Source: VXYL01 sp965116345 (GTDB lineage Bacteria > Pseudomonadota > Gammaproteobacteria > Pseudomonadales > Azotimanducaceae). Taken from it: a DNA stretch of 64,000 nucleotides. The translations under genes were made by a program, and so were the position numbers. Shown one piece after another: positions 8,763 through 17,609 of the stretch (position 1 is its first letter; each line of letters opens with the position of its first letter). The stretch is from contig OZ220680.1 of assembly GCA_965116345.1 (NCBI GenBank), forward strand, positions 2,542,001 through 2,606,000. The letters are read 5' to 3'. The notes under the pieces are model-generated. The model was given only the letters and a program-made list of their open reading frames with translations, was not told the origin of the DNA and did no database searches.

Positions 8763-10136
8763 GTGAAGCTCTACCTCAAGACCCACGGATGCCAGATGAA
8801 CGAGTACGACTCGTCGCGCATGGTGGATGTCCTGCGCGAAAGCCACGGCGCCACGCTTGTCGAGAAGCCCGATCACGCGGACCTGCTGCTGCTCAACACC
8901 TGTTCCATCCGCGAGAAGGCCGCCGAGAAGGTGTTCAGCGAACTGGGCCGGTGGAAGTCGCTGAAGCGCGCCAATCCAGACGTCGTCATCGGCGTCGGCG
9001 GCTGCGTCGCCAGCCAGGAGGGCGAGGCGATCACGACGCGGGCACCCTACGTGGACCTCGTGTTCGGACCCCAGACCCTGCACCGTCTGCCCGCCATGCT
9101 GGACGAGACACGACGCCGGGGCGCGGCCGTGGTGGACGTGAGCTTCCCGGAGATCGAGAAGTTCGACCGCCTGCCGGAACCGCGAGCCGAAGGGCCGACG
9201 GCGTTCGTCTCGGTGATGGAGGGGTGCAGCAAGTACTGCACCTTCTGCGTCGTGCCCTATACGCGGGGCGAGGAGATCTCCCGCCCGGTCGCCAGCGTCA
9301 TGCGGGAGGTCGTCGGGCTCGCCGGCCGGGGCGTACGCGAGATCAACTTCCTCGGCCAGAACGTCAATGCCTACCGGGGCGAGATCGACGGCGGCGAGGC
9401 GGATCTCGCAGAGTTGATCCACTACGCGGGGCGCATCGACGGGATCGACCGCATCCGTTTCACCACCTCCCACCCGGTGGAGTTCTCGCCGACACTGATC
9501 GACGCCTACGCCGAGGTGCCGGAACTGGTAAACCACCTGCACCTGCCGGTCCAATCGGGTTCGGACCGGGTGCTGGCGATGATGAAGCGCGGCCACACCG
9601 TCCTCGAGTACAAGGCGAAGATCCGCGCCCTGCGCCGAGTCCGACCGGACATCAGCCTGTCGTCCGACTTCATCATCGGCTTCCCCGGCGAGACCGAACG
9701 GGACTTCGAAGCGACCCTCGCCTTGGTCGAGGAGCTCGACTACGACATCTCGTTCAGCTTCGTCTACAGCCCGCGCCCGGGGACACCCGCCGCGTCCTTG
9801 CCCGACGACACGCCGCTCAAGGTGAAGCAGCAACGTCTCGCGGTGCTCCAGGACCAGCTCCGGCGCCAGGCCGCCGCCCACGCCGAGGCCATGGTGGGTA
9901 CTGAGCAGCGGGTTCTGGTGACCGGCCGGTCCAAGCGCGACCCGGGGCAGTTGGCCGGCCGCACCGAGAACAACCGGGTGGTGAATTTCCGCTGCGACGA
10001 CGACCGCCTGGTCGGCGATTTCGCCACGGTGGAGATCGCCGAGGCGCTGCCGAATTCGCTGCGGGGACGATTGACACGTCACATTACGGGGCTATCCTTG
10101 GAGGCCCAAGGACACACCACAATAAACCCCATTTGA
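8763..10136 (+). CDS. miaB: tRNA (N6-isopentenyl adenosine-37-C2)-methylthiotransferase MiaB
   Basis: A 457-residue radical-SAM methylthiotransferase that makes ms2i6A37 in tRNA. The N-terminal UPF0004 domain opens KLYLKTHGCQMNEYDS and carries three cysteines for the auxiliary cluster (the others in NTCS and GGCV). The radical SAM loop is CSKYCTFC, followed by PYTRG; a C-terminal TRAM domain ends the protein. I place the start at GTG 8763 (CGGAAGA just upstream), which gives the family's normal N terminus; an in-frame ATG at 8685 adds a 26-residue Arg/Pro-rich leader. Its TGA overlaps the phoH start (TTGA). Confidence 0.96.
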   Translation: MKLYLKTHGCQMNEYDSSRMVDVLRESHGATLVEKPDHADLLLLNTCSIREKAAEKVFSELGRWKSLKRANPDVVIGVGGCVASQEGEAITTRAPYVDLVFGPQTLHRLPAMLDETRRRGAAVVDVSFPEIEKFDRLPEPRAEGPTAFVSVMEGCSKYCTFCVVPYTRGEEISRPVASVMREVVGLAGRGVREINFLGQNVNAYRGEIDGGEADLAELIHYAGRIDGIDRIRFTTSHPVEFSPTLIDAYAEVPELVNHLHLPVQSGSDRVLAMMKRGHTVLEYKAKIRALRRVRPDISLSSDFIIGFPGETERDFEATLALVEELDYDISFSFVYSPRPGTPAASLPDDTPLKVKQQRLAVLQDQLRRQAAAHAEAMVGTEQRVLVTGRSKRDPGQLAGRTENNRVVNFRCDDDRLVGDFATVEIAEALPNSLRGRLTRHITGLSLEAQGHTTINPI

Positions 10137-11191
10137 CAGACGACTCGTCGCGTGTCGTGGCCCTGACCACGAACGTCAATCTGGAACCCGACGATTCCCG
10201 CCGTCTGGCCGCTCTGTGCGGCCCGTTCGATCAGAACCTCAAACACCTCGAACACCGGCTCGGTATCCGAATCCGCAACCGCGGCAACGCCTTCTGGCTC
10301 TCGGGGCCCGGGGAGCGCGTCCAGGCGGGCAGCGCCCTGTTGTCCCGGCTCTACGTCGAGACCCGCGACCGCGACGTCCTGGACGAAGCCACCGTGCACC
10401 TGTTCCTGCAGGAGTCGGGGGTGGAGGAACTCATGGCGATGACACTTCAAAGCGAACAGAGAGAAGCGCCAGCGCACGCCGACGGTGTGATCGTTGCCAC
10501 CCGCCGCAAGACCGTCAAACCGCGGGGCGCCAACCAACGCCGGTACGTCGAGGTGATCCGCGCCAACGACGTGAACTTCGGTGTCGGCCCCGCCGGCACC
10601 GGCAAGACCTATCTGGCCGTCGCCTGCGCCGTGGAGGCGTTGGAGAACCGCTTGGTGAGTCGCATCCTGTTGGTGCGTCCGGCGGTGGAGGCGGGCGAGA
10701 AGCTCGGCTTCCTGCCCGGCGACCTCGCACAGAAGATCGACCCCTACCTGCGCCCGCTCTACGACGCGCTCTACGAGATGCTGGGCGTCGAGCGGGTGAA
10801 CAAGTACATCGAGCGCAACATCATCGAGGTGGCGCCGCTGGCGTTCATGCGCGGCCGGACGTTGAACGGCTCGTTCATCATCCTTGACGAGAGCCAGAAC
10901 ACCACCGTCGAGCAGATGAAGATGTTTCTGACACGCATCGGCTTCGGCTCGACCGCGGTGGTCACCGGCGACATCACGCAGATCGACCTCCAAGGCGGAC
11001 GCTCCGGACTGATTCACGTCCTCGACGTGTTGAAGGACGTCGAGGGATTGAGCTTCACGTACTTCGCCTCCAAGGACGTCGTCCGCCATCCCCTGGTCAA
11101 ACGCATCGTGGATGCCTATGCCGCCGCCGGCGCCAAGGCCGCGCAGCCCGTATCGTCCGTGGGATCCGTGGGGGAAGGCACCGCAGGGTGA
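10133..11191 (+). CDS. ybeZ: PhoH-family ATPase (YbeZ)
   Basis: A 352-residue PhoH-like protein. Walker A is GPAGTGKTYLA and Walker B with its flanks is FIILDESQNT; the GDITQIDL motif is also present. The N-terminal third is KH-like. YbeZ works with the RNase YbeY in rRNA/RNA processing, and the genes adjoin here. The start is TTG at 10133, overlapping the miaB stop; the end overlaps ybeY as GTGA. The non-ATG start with overlap implies coupled translation. Confidence 0.93.
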   Translation: MTDDSSRVVALTTNVNLEPDDSRRLAALCGPFDQNLKHLEHRLGIRIRNRGNAFWLSGPGERVQAGSALLSRLYVETRDRDVLDEATVHLFLQESGVEELMAMTLQSEQREAPAHADGVIVATRRKTVKPRGANQRRYVEVIRANDVNFGVGPAGTGKTYLAVACAVEALENRLVSRILLVRPAVEAGEKLGFLPGDLAQKIDPYLRPLYDALYEMLGVERVNKYIERNIIEVAPLAFMRGRTLNGSFIILDESQNTTVEQMKMFLTRIGFGSTAVVTGDITQIDLQGGRSGLIHVLDVLKDVEGLSFTYFASKDVVRHPLVKRIVDAYAAAGAKAAQPVSSVGSVGEGTAG

Positions 11192-11625
11192 CCGTCGTGG
11201 TGCAGATCGACAACGCGGCTCTCCCGGAGGACGTTCCAACCGCCGGCGAGATATCTGGCTGGGCCGAGGCCGCCCTGGAGGACGAGGGCCGCTCGGTATG
11301 TCTGCGGGTGGTCGGCGAGGCCGAGGGTGCCGAACTGAACGCGCGCTTTCGGGATCGGCCGCAGGCTACCAATGTCCTGGCATTTCCGGCCGACGAACCG
11401 GGCTTGCTCGGCGACATCGCCATCTGCGCGCCGGTGGCGACACGGGAAGCCCTGGAGCGGGACAAGACATTGACTGACCACTATGCCCATCTGGTGGTCC
11501 ACGGCCTCCTGCATTTGCTCGGCATGGACCACGACACGCCAGCAAGTGCCGAAGTCATGGAAGCCAAGGAAGCGCAGGTGTTGAGGTGTTTCGGGATCAG
11601 TGATCCCTACGGAGAAAACGCATGA
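11188..11625 (+). CDS. ybeY: rRNA maturation RNase YbeY
   Basis: A 145-residue zinc-dependent endoribonuclease involved in 16S rRNA 3'-end maturation and ribosome quality control. The metal motif HGLLHLLGMDH (H-x3-H-x5-H) is intact near residue 112. It starts at GTG 11188 (GTGA overlap with phoH) and ends overlapping corC (ATGA). Length is normal for the family. Confidence 0.95.
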   Translation: MTVVVQIDNAALPEDVPTAGEISGWAEAALEDEGRSVCLRVVGEAEGAELNARFRDRPQATNVLAFPADEPGLLGDIAICAPVATREALERDKTLTDHYAHLVVHGLLHLLGMDHDTPASAEVMEAKEAQVLRCFGISDPYGENA

Positions 11626-12488
11626 GCGAAGGGGAGCCGGCGGCAGTCCGCGGAATATCGCACCCCAAGAGAAAGGAACCGCGCAAGACTTGGAGGGAGC
11701 GGATCGCCGATCTCTTCCCGGTGGAACCGACCGACCGGCCGGAACTGCTCGAGATGCTCAAGGACGCGAGCGAGCGGCGACTGTTCGACACCGAGGCGTT
11801 GAACATCATCCACGGCGCCTTGGCGGTGGCGGACATGCGTGCGCGCGACATCATGATCCCGCGCACCCAGGTGGTGACGGTGGCGGTCGACAGCCGGATC
11901 GAGGAGTTTCTGCCGACGGTGATCAGCTCGACGCATTCCCGCTTTCCGGTCATCGGCGACGACATGGACGATCTGAAGGGGATTCTCCACGCCAAGGACA
12001 TGCTGCCGCTGTTGCTCAAGGAGGACTGGGACGGCTTCGACATCAAGGACTACATCCGCCCCATCATCGTCGTCCCGGAGAGCAAGCGCCTGAACGATCT
12101 CCTGCAGGAGTTCCGCGCGACCCGCAACCACATGGCCCTGGTCATCGACGAGTACGGCAGCGTCGCAGGTGTCGTCACCATCGAGGATGTGCTCGAGCAG
12201 ATCGTCGGTGAGATCGAGGACGAGCACGACGTCGACGACGACAGCTTCATAAAGCAGCTCGACGGGCAGAGCTACACGGTCAAGGCGACCACGCCCATCG
12301 AGGACTTCAACGAGTACTTCGACACCCAATTCAACGGCGGCGATCTGGATACGATCGGCGGGATCGTGGTCAAGGAGTTCGGCTACGTGCCCCAGCGTGA
12401 AGAGACCATCGACCTCGAGCCCTTCCACGTCCGCATCCTGAATGCCGACAGCCGCCGAGTTCGCCTACTGCACATGACCCGGGCCTGA
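11622..12488 (+). CDS. ybeX: CorC/YbeX-type CBS-domain protein
   Basis: A 288-residue protein with two CBS domains (about 70-190, opening MRARDIMIPRTQV) and a C-terminal CorC_HlyC domain (about 205-285, GGIVVKEFGYVP). There are no membrane segments, so it is the soluble YbeX/CorC form rather than a DUF21 transporter. YbeX has been tied to magnesium/cobalt efflux and ribosome metabolism. It starts with an ATGA overlap with ybeY and is followed by lnt after 31 bp, as in E. coli. Confidence 0.93.
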   Translation: MSEGEPAAVRGISHPKRKEPRKTWRERIADLFPVEPTDRPELLEMLKDASERRLFDTEALNIIHGALAVADMRARDIMIPRTQVVTVAVDSRIEEFLPTVISSTHSRFPVIGDDMDDLKGILHAKDMLPLLLKEDWDGFDIKDYIRPIIVVPESKRLNDLLQEFRATRNHMALVIDEYGSVAGVVTIEDVLEQIVGEIEDEHDVDDDSFIKQLDGQSYTVKATTPIEDFNEYFDTQFNGGDLDTIGGIVVKEFGYVPQREETIDLEPFHVRILNADSRRVRLLHMTRA

Positions 12489-12519
12489 AGGTCCGGCCGC
12501 CGACCACTGACGCGACTCC

Positions 12520-14016
12520 TTGAGCAAGTGGCCCCTTAGCAACGGCCCGTCCCACGAACCGCGGGCGGCATGGGGCAATCTGGCTGCACTCGTGGCGGGC
12601 GCACTGTTGCCGCTCGCGCTGGCCCCCGTCGACCTCTGGCCACTGCTGCTCATCTCCGCGGGAGCGTTGTTCTGGCTATTGCAGAACGTGCGCACCCCGG
12701 GCCGTGCGTTCCGGCTGGGTTGGTACTACGGCGTCGGCAAGTACGGCGTGGGGGCATCGTGGGTCTACGTGAGCATCCACACCTACGGCGAGACCTCGGC
12801 TTGGCTCGCCGTGCTGTTGGTCGCCTGCTTCGTCGCCGGCATGGCGGTGTTCAACGGCTTGATGGGATTGGCGTTCCACGCCTTGGCCCGCCTGCGGGAG
12901 AACGATGCCCTGGGCGTCGCACTGATGTTCGCTGTGGTCTGGACCGTGATGGAGTGGCTCCTGACGTGGTTTCTCTCGGGCTTCCCCTGGCTGTTCGCGG
13001 GCTATGCCTTTCTCGACACCCCCCTCGCCGGCTTTGCCCCGGTGGGTGGAGTCCTGCTCGTTTCCCTGGCCGCGGTGATGACCGCCACACTGGTCGTGGC
13101 CGCACCACGACGGTTTGTGGTGCTGGCAATCCCCGTCGTCGTCTGGCTCGTCGCGTTCGGACTCGGTTTCGTCTCCTGGACCGAACGTGGCGAGACCCGC
13201 GAAGTCGCCCTCGTGCAAGGCGACATTCCGCAGAGCGTCAAGTGGACGCCCGACGGCGTTGACCTGTCCGTCGAGCGTTACGGTGAACTGACCAAGACGG
13301 CAGGCGATGCCGATCTCGTCATCTGGCCCGAGGCGGCCATCCCGGACTACCTCAGGCGCCGGCAAGGCTTCATCGAGGCGCAACGTCCCGGATCGGGGGA
13401 TATCGTAACCGGCATATTCGTCGCCGAAGAGACGACGGACGGATTCGACTACTACAACGCGGCGATGTCCACCGGCGGCGGCGTCTACCGCAAGCGTCGG
13501 CTCGTGCCGTTCGGTGACTACCTGCCGTTCGAGTCGCTACTCCGAGGCACCCTCGCGTTCTTCGACCTGCCCATGTCCAGCACCTCGACCGGAGCGGCGG
13601 AACAGCCGCTGCTCAAGGCCGCCGGCATCGACCTGTCCATGGCCATCTGCTGGGAGATCGCCTACCCGAGGGCAGTGGCGATGTCCGTCGAAGGTGCCGA
13701 CGCCCTCGTCACGATCAGCAACGACACCTGGTTCGGTGCCTCCATCGGCCCCCGCCAGCACTTCCAGATCGCGAGGATGCGGGCTCTGGAAAACGGCAGA
13801 TACCTCCTGCGGGCGACCAACAACGGCATCACCGCCATCATCGACGAGCGGGGCGACGTCGTCGATCGCCTCCCCCAGTTCGAACCCGGGGTGCTCACCG
13901 GCAGCATCCACGCGATGTCGGGAACAACGCCATTCGGCCTCTGGACGAACTGGCCGCTTCTCGTCGCGGTCCTGGCCATCGTCGTGGGAGTAATGAGCTT
14001 CCGTCCGCGCCGCTGA
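12520..14016 (+). CDS. lnt: Apolipoprotein N-acyltransferase
   Basis: A 498-residue integral inner-membrane enzyme that adds the third acyl chain to lipoproteins. Several N-terminal transmembrane helices precede a periplasmic nitrilase domain. The catalytic triad is visible: Glu271 (WPEAAIPD), Lys325 (YRKRRLVPFGDYLP) and Cys377 (AICWE), closely matching E. coli E267/K335/C387. One further helix ends the protein. The start is TTG at 12520; no better upstream start exists after the corC stop. Confidence 0.95.
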   Translation: MSKWPLSNGPSHEPRAAWGNLAALVAGALLPLALAPVDLWPLLLISAGALFWLLQNVRTPGRAFRLGWYYGVGKYGVGASWVYVSIHTYGETSAWLAVLLVACFVAGMAVFNGLMGLAFHALARLRENDALGVALMFAVVWTVMEWLLTWFLSGFPWLFAGYAFLDTPLAGFAPVGGVLLVSLAAVMTATLVVAAPRRFVVLAIPVVVWLVAFGLGFVSWTERGETREVALVQGDIPQSVKWTPDGVDLSVERYGELTKTAGDADLVIWPEAAIPDYLRRRQGFIEAQRPGSGDIVTGIFVAEETTDGFDYYNAAMSTGGGVYRKRRLVPFGDYLPFESLLRGTLAFFDLPMSSTSTGAAEQPLLKAAGIDLSMAICWEIAYPRAVAMSVEGADALVTISNDTWFGASIGPRQHFQIARMRALENGRYLLRATNNGITAIIDERGDVVDRLPQFEPGVLTGSIHAMSGTTPFGLWTNWPLLVAVLAIVVGVMSFRPRR

Positions 14017-14070
14017 CGCCCACAAATGTACGCCCAAGAATAGGCGCCCAAGAATAGAGGCCCAAGAATA

Positions 14071-14347
14071 GGGACACCCACCCCTTCGAAGCCGCCCAAG
14101 AATAGGGACACCCACCCCTTCGAAGCCGCCCAAAAATGGGGACACCCACCCTTCGAAGCGGCCACGAAGGGAAGGCGCCACCAAAGGCGCCACCAAAGGG
14201 GACACCCACCGCCCAACGCCACCAAAGGGGACACCCACCGCCCAAGGTCGAAGAAAAGGGGACACCCACCCCAAGGTCGAGGAGAAGGGGACACCCACCC
14301 CAAGGTAGGGTCGAGGAAAAGGGGTCGAGGAAAAGGGGACACCCACC
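14071..14347 (+). repeat. Eight-copy GGGACACCCACC repeat array between lnt and leuS
   Basis: The 12-mer GGGACACCCACC occurs at 14071, 14105, 14139, 14199, 14228, 14259, 14288 and 14336, always in the same orientation, with unit lengths of 29-60 bp. The first three units share CTTCGAAGC and CCCAA(G/A)AAT; later units carry ACCAAAGG or GGTCGAGGAAAAGG. The spacers are similar to each other, so this looks like expansion of a short intergenic repeat. It lies 55 bp after the lnt stop and ends about 155 bp before the leuS start. Any effect on leuS expression is unknown. Confidence 0.9.
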
Positions 14348-14502
14348 CCAAGGGTGCATGTCCCTGGTTCGAGTGCCGACCTTCCGGCCGCCGCTGATGG
14401 TCGGCGTTTAATTCCTCGCCCGTTTCGATTAACGTGCCGTCCGGCTCGCGCCGAAGAGTGGGACGCTTCGATGCAGGGACGGGACAAGCACAGACGACAC
14501 TC

Positions 14503-16932
14503 ATGAGCAACGAGCGCTACGATCCAGCTGCGGTTGAGGCCAAGTGGCAGGCGGAGTGGGAACGCCGGGGCACCAATGCGTGGACCGAGGAGGACCTGCG
14601 CACCGCCAAGGATCCTTACTACAACCTGATGATGTTCCCCTATCCGTCCGCGGAAGGGCTGCACATCGGCAACCTCTTTGCCTATACGGGCGCCGACGTG
14701 AACGGCCGCTACTGGCGGCTCATGGGCAAGGATGTGTTCGAGCCCATGGGCTTCGACGCGTTCGGCATCCACTCGGAAAACTACGCCCTCAAGGTGGGCA
14801 AGAACCCCAACGACCTGATTCCGGAGAACGTCGCCAACTTCACCCGCATCCTCAAGCGCTTCGGCGGCATGTACGACTGGAGCCACACGGTCAACTCGAC
14901 GGACCCGGACTACTACAAGTGGACCCAGTGGGTATTCCTGAAGCTCATGGCGGGTGGCCTGGTGGAACGTCGCGAAGCGCCGGTCAACTGGTGCCCGTCG
15001 TGCAAGACCGTGCTCGCCAACGAACAGGTCATCCAGGGACTCTGCGAACGCTGCGACTCGACGGTGGAACAGCGCGAACTTCCCCAGTGGTTCTTCAAGA
15101 TCACCGCCTACGCCGAGCGCCTGCTGAACAACCTGGACGTGATCGACTGGTCTGAGCGCACGAAGAAGGCCCAGGCGAACTGGATCGGGCGCAGCGAGGG
15201 CGCGGAAGTCGACTTCACCGTCGTCGGCGCCGACGCGAGCGTCCGCGTGTTCACGACCCGCCCGGACACCCTGTTCGGCGCTACCTACATGGTGCTCGCG
15301 CCGGAGCATCCGCTGGTAGCGGCGTTGACGACATCGGAACAGCGTGCAACCGTGACCGCCTACCAGGAGAGAGTGGCCCGGCAGGACCTGGTCGAGCGTC
15401 AGAAGATCGACAAGGACAAGTCGGGCGTGTTCGCCGGCGGCCACTGCGTCAACCCGGTCAACGGTGCCGAGATCCCCGTGTGGATCGCCGACTACGTGCT
15501 GATGGGCTACGGCACCGGTGCGATCATGGCCGTGCCCGGTCACGACACCCGGGACTTCGAGTTCGCGACGGCCTTCGGGCTGCCCATCGTCCGCGTGATT
15601 GCCGGCCCCGGGGAAGATGCCGAGACGCCTCTTTCGGAGGCGTACCCCGGGGACGGCATCCTCGTCAATTCCGGCGACTTCGACGGCCTCCCGGTGGCCG
15701 ACGGCAAACGCGCCATCGTCGACTGGCTCGCCGACCGCGGCGCCGCCGAGCCACAGGTGAACTACCGGTTACACGACTGGTGCGTATCCCGCCAGCGTTA
15801 CTGGGGCCCGCCGATCCCGGTCGTCCACTGCGATGCCTGCGGACCGGTACCCGTCCCGGAAGCGGAGCTGCCGGTGGCGCTCCCGCATCTGGACGACTTC
15901 CAGCCCGACGACTCGGGCGTCAGCCCCTTGGCGCGCGTCACCGACTGGTACGAGACGCCGTGCCCGAACTGCGGTGCCACCGCGCACCGCGACACGGACG
16001 TAACCGACAACTTCCTTTGCAGCGGCTGGTATTTCCTGCGTTATCCGTCCACCGACCGCGACGACACGCCGATCGATCCCGACCTGACGCGACGCTGGCT
16101 ACCCGTGGACTCCTACATCGGCGGCAACGAACACGCCGTGCTGCACTTGATGTACGCCCGGTTCCTCACCATGGCGCTGGCGGATCTCGGCGAGCTCGAG
16201 TTCGACGAGCCGTTCACCAAGTTCCGCGCCCACGGCCTGCTCATTCGCGACGGTCGCAAGATGTCGAAGAGCCGCGGCAACGTGATCGTCCCGGATCGGA
16301 TCATCGACGAGTTCGGCGCCGACACCCTGCGCCTGTACCTCCTGTTCCTCGGTCCCTACGACCAGATCGCGGACTACCAGAGCCGGGGCATCCAGGGCCC
16401 CCATGGCTTTCTCAGCCGGCTGTGGCAGACCGTGCTCGCCGCCGGCGACGGCCCACCCGACGCCCACGTGGAGCCCGCCCTGCACCGCACCATCGCCCAG
16501 GTGAGCGAACAGCTCCCGGAGCTGCAGTTCAACACCGCCATCGCCGCGATGATGGAATACCTCAACGTGGTCCGTGCCGGTGGTCGCCAGGCGCGTCGTA
16601 GTGAGGTCGAACCGCTGGTGATCATGCTGGGACCGTTCGCGCCGCACATCGCGGAGGAGCTCTACGCCCGTCTCGGCCACAGCGACAGCCTGTTCGAGGC
16701 GGCGCGATGGCCGACCTACGATCCGGCGAAGACCGTCGAATCGATGTGGGAACTCGCCGTGCAGGTGAACGGCAAGGTGCGTGCCCAGGTGGTCGTGCCG
16801 GCGGACTCCGACGAAGTTGCCGTGGTCGAGGCGGCCCGCGCCAATGCCAACGTCGCCCGCTATCTGGACGGTGGGTCCCTGCGCAAGACGATCCTCGTGC
16901 CGGGCAAGCTGATCAACCTGGTCGTGGGATGA
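14503..16932 (+). CDS. leuS: Leucyl-tRNA synthetase
   Basis: An 809-residue class Ia synthetase charging tRNA-Leu. The HIGH motif is HIGN, within PYPSAEGLHIGN, and the KMSKS motif is intact (KMSKSRGN). Two cysteine pairs of ZN-1 are present (CPSC and CERC), followed by the CP1 editing domain, and further CxxC pairs (CDAC, CPNC) occur before the KMSKS loop. The start at ATG 14503 is chosen over an in-frame ATG 69 bp upstream because family homology begins at YDPAAVEAKW. The sequence is odd for its place: gammaproteobacterial LeuRS has LPYPSGRLHMGH and GWDAFGLPAE, while this one has FPYPSAEGLHIGN and GFDAFGIHSEN and is shorter. Its TGA overlaps lptE (ATGA). Confidence 0.95.
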   Translation: MSNERYDPAAVEAKWQAEWERRGTNAWTEEDLRTAKDPYYNLMMFPYPSAEGLHIGNLFAYTGADVNGRYWRLMGKDVFEPMGFDAFGIHSENYALKVGKNPNDLIPENVANFTRILKRFGGMYDWSHTVNSTDPDYYKWTQWVFLKLMAGGLVERREAPVNWCPSCKTVLANEQVIQGLCERCDSTVEQRELPQWFFKITAYAERLLNNLDVIDWSERTKKAQANWIGRSEGAEVDFTVVGADASVRVFTTRPDTLFGATYMVLAPEHPLVAALTTSEQRATVTAYQERVARQDLVERQKIDKDKSGVFAGGHCVNPVNGAEIPVWIADYVLMGYGTGAIMAVPGHDTRDFEFATAFGLPIVRVIAGPGEDAETPLSEAYPGDGILVNSGDFDGLPVADGKRAIVDWLADRGAAEPQVNYRLHDWCVSRQRYWGPPIPVVHCDACGPVPVPEAELPVALPHLDDFQPDDSGVSPLARVTDWYETPCPNCGATAHRDTDVTDNFLCSGWYFLRYPSTDRDDTPIDPDLTRRWLPVDSYIGGNEHAVLHLMYARFLTMALADLGELEFDEPFTKFRAHGLLIRDGRKMSKSRGNVIVPDRIIDEFGADTLRLYLLFLGPYDQIADYQSRGIQGPHGFLSRLWQTVLAAGDGPPDAHVEPALHRTIAQVSEQLPELQFNTAIAAMMEYLNVVRAGGRQARRSEVEPLVIMLGPFAPHIAEELYARLGHSDSLFEAARWPTYDPAKTVESMWELAVQVNGKVRAQVVVPADSDEVAVVEAARANANVARYLDGGSLRKTILVPGKLINLVVG

Positions 16933-17609
16933 CCCTTACCGGCCTGGTCGCGGTCTTGTTCGGCACTCTGGCCACGGCCGCATGCGGCTTCCAACTACGC
17001 ACCTGGGACTTGGCGACGGCCTTCGAGACGGCGCGCATCGATGCGGCCCGGGGCGTCGATCTCCACCGCGACCTGGGCCAGGCGCTTCGATCCGCGGGTG
17101 TACGCGTGGTGGATGGGGATGCCGACGTGGTGGTCGTGCTCAGCGAGCAGCGCAACGACCGGCGAAGCGCCTCGGTCACCAGCGATGCACGCACGGCCGA
17201 GTACGAGTTGTCGTCGCAGGTTAGATTTGCCGTCAAGGACGCTGACGGAACGGTCCTGACCGAGAGCGTGCTGCGCAGCGAACGGGTCGCGCGCCTGGAA
17301 CGGAACCGTCTCGTGGGCAGCAGCGAGGAGCGCGAGCTGTTGTCGGAGGAAATTCGCAGCGACCTGGTCGGTCGCATGCTGCGGACCTTGGAGGTGCTGT
17401 CGAAGCAGGCGGCGGGTGACGATGCGGCCATGGACAGCGAGACAAAACCGGAGTCCAACGCCGACACCGCAGCCGAACATCGCGCGGCCGCCGATAAACT
17501 CGTCAGCGCATGGTCCGACGAGTCACGGGTGGCCTGGTACCAGCGCGCCCGGGAAAGGGTGTCCTCCGCATTGCACGGCGAAACGGAGAAACCCCACGGT
17601 GCAGGTTAG
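16929..17609 (+). CDS. lptE: LPS-assembly lipoprotein LptE
   Basis: A 226-residue outer-membrane lipoprotein that plugs LptD for LPS export. A hydrophobic leader precedes Cys19 in TAACGFQLR; CGFQLR is the usual mature N terminus of LptE, though the lipobox is weak (Thr at -3). The region after about residue 165 is an extra acidic and Ala-rich tail compared with most LptE. Position between leuS and holA supports the call. The start overlaps the leuS stop (ATGA). Confidence 0.88.
   Translation: MTLTGLVAVLFGTLATAACGFQLRTWDLATAFETARIDAARGVDLHRDLGQALRSAGVRVVDGDADVVVVLSEQRNDRRSASVTSDARTAEYELSSQVRFAVKDADGTVLTESVLRSERVARLERNRLVGSSEERELLSEEIRSDLVGRMLRTLEVLSKQAAGDDAAMDSETKPESNADTAAEHRAAADKLVSAWSDESRVAWYQRARERVSSALHGETEKPHGAG

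Noticed and set aside
8592..10082. Long minus-strand open frame running upstream from DUF1820, antisense to miaB
   Set aside because: Only the last 109 codons match a family (DUF1820). The rest lies opposite miaB and is a by-product of high GC.
14071..14347. CRISPR array
   Set aside because: Repeat core is only 12 bp, spacing is 29-60 bp, the spacers resemble each other, and no cas genes are near.
13537..15543. Minus-strand 668-codon frame across the repeat array and leuS
   Set aside because: Repeated GWVSPF peptides come from the GGGACACCCACC array; the rest is antisense to lnt and leuS. No homology.
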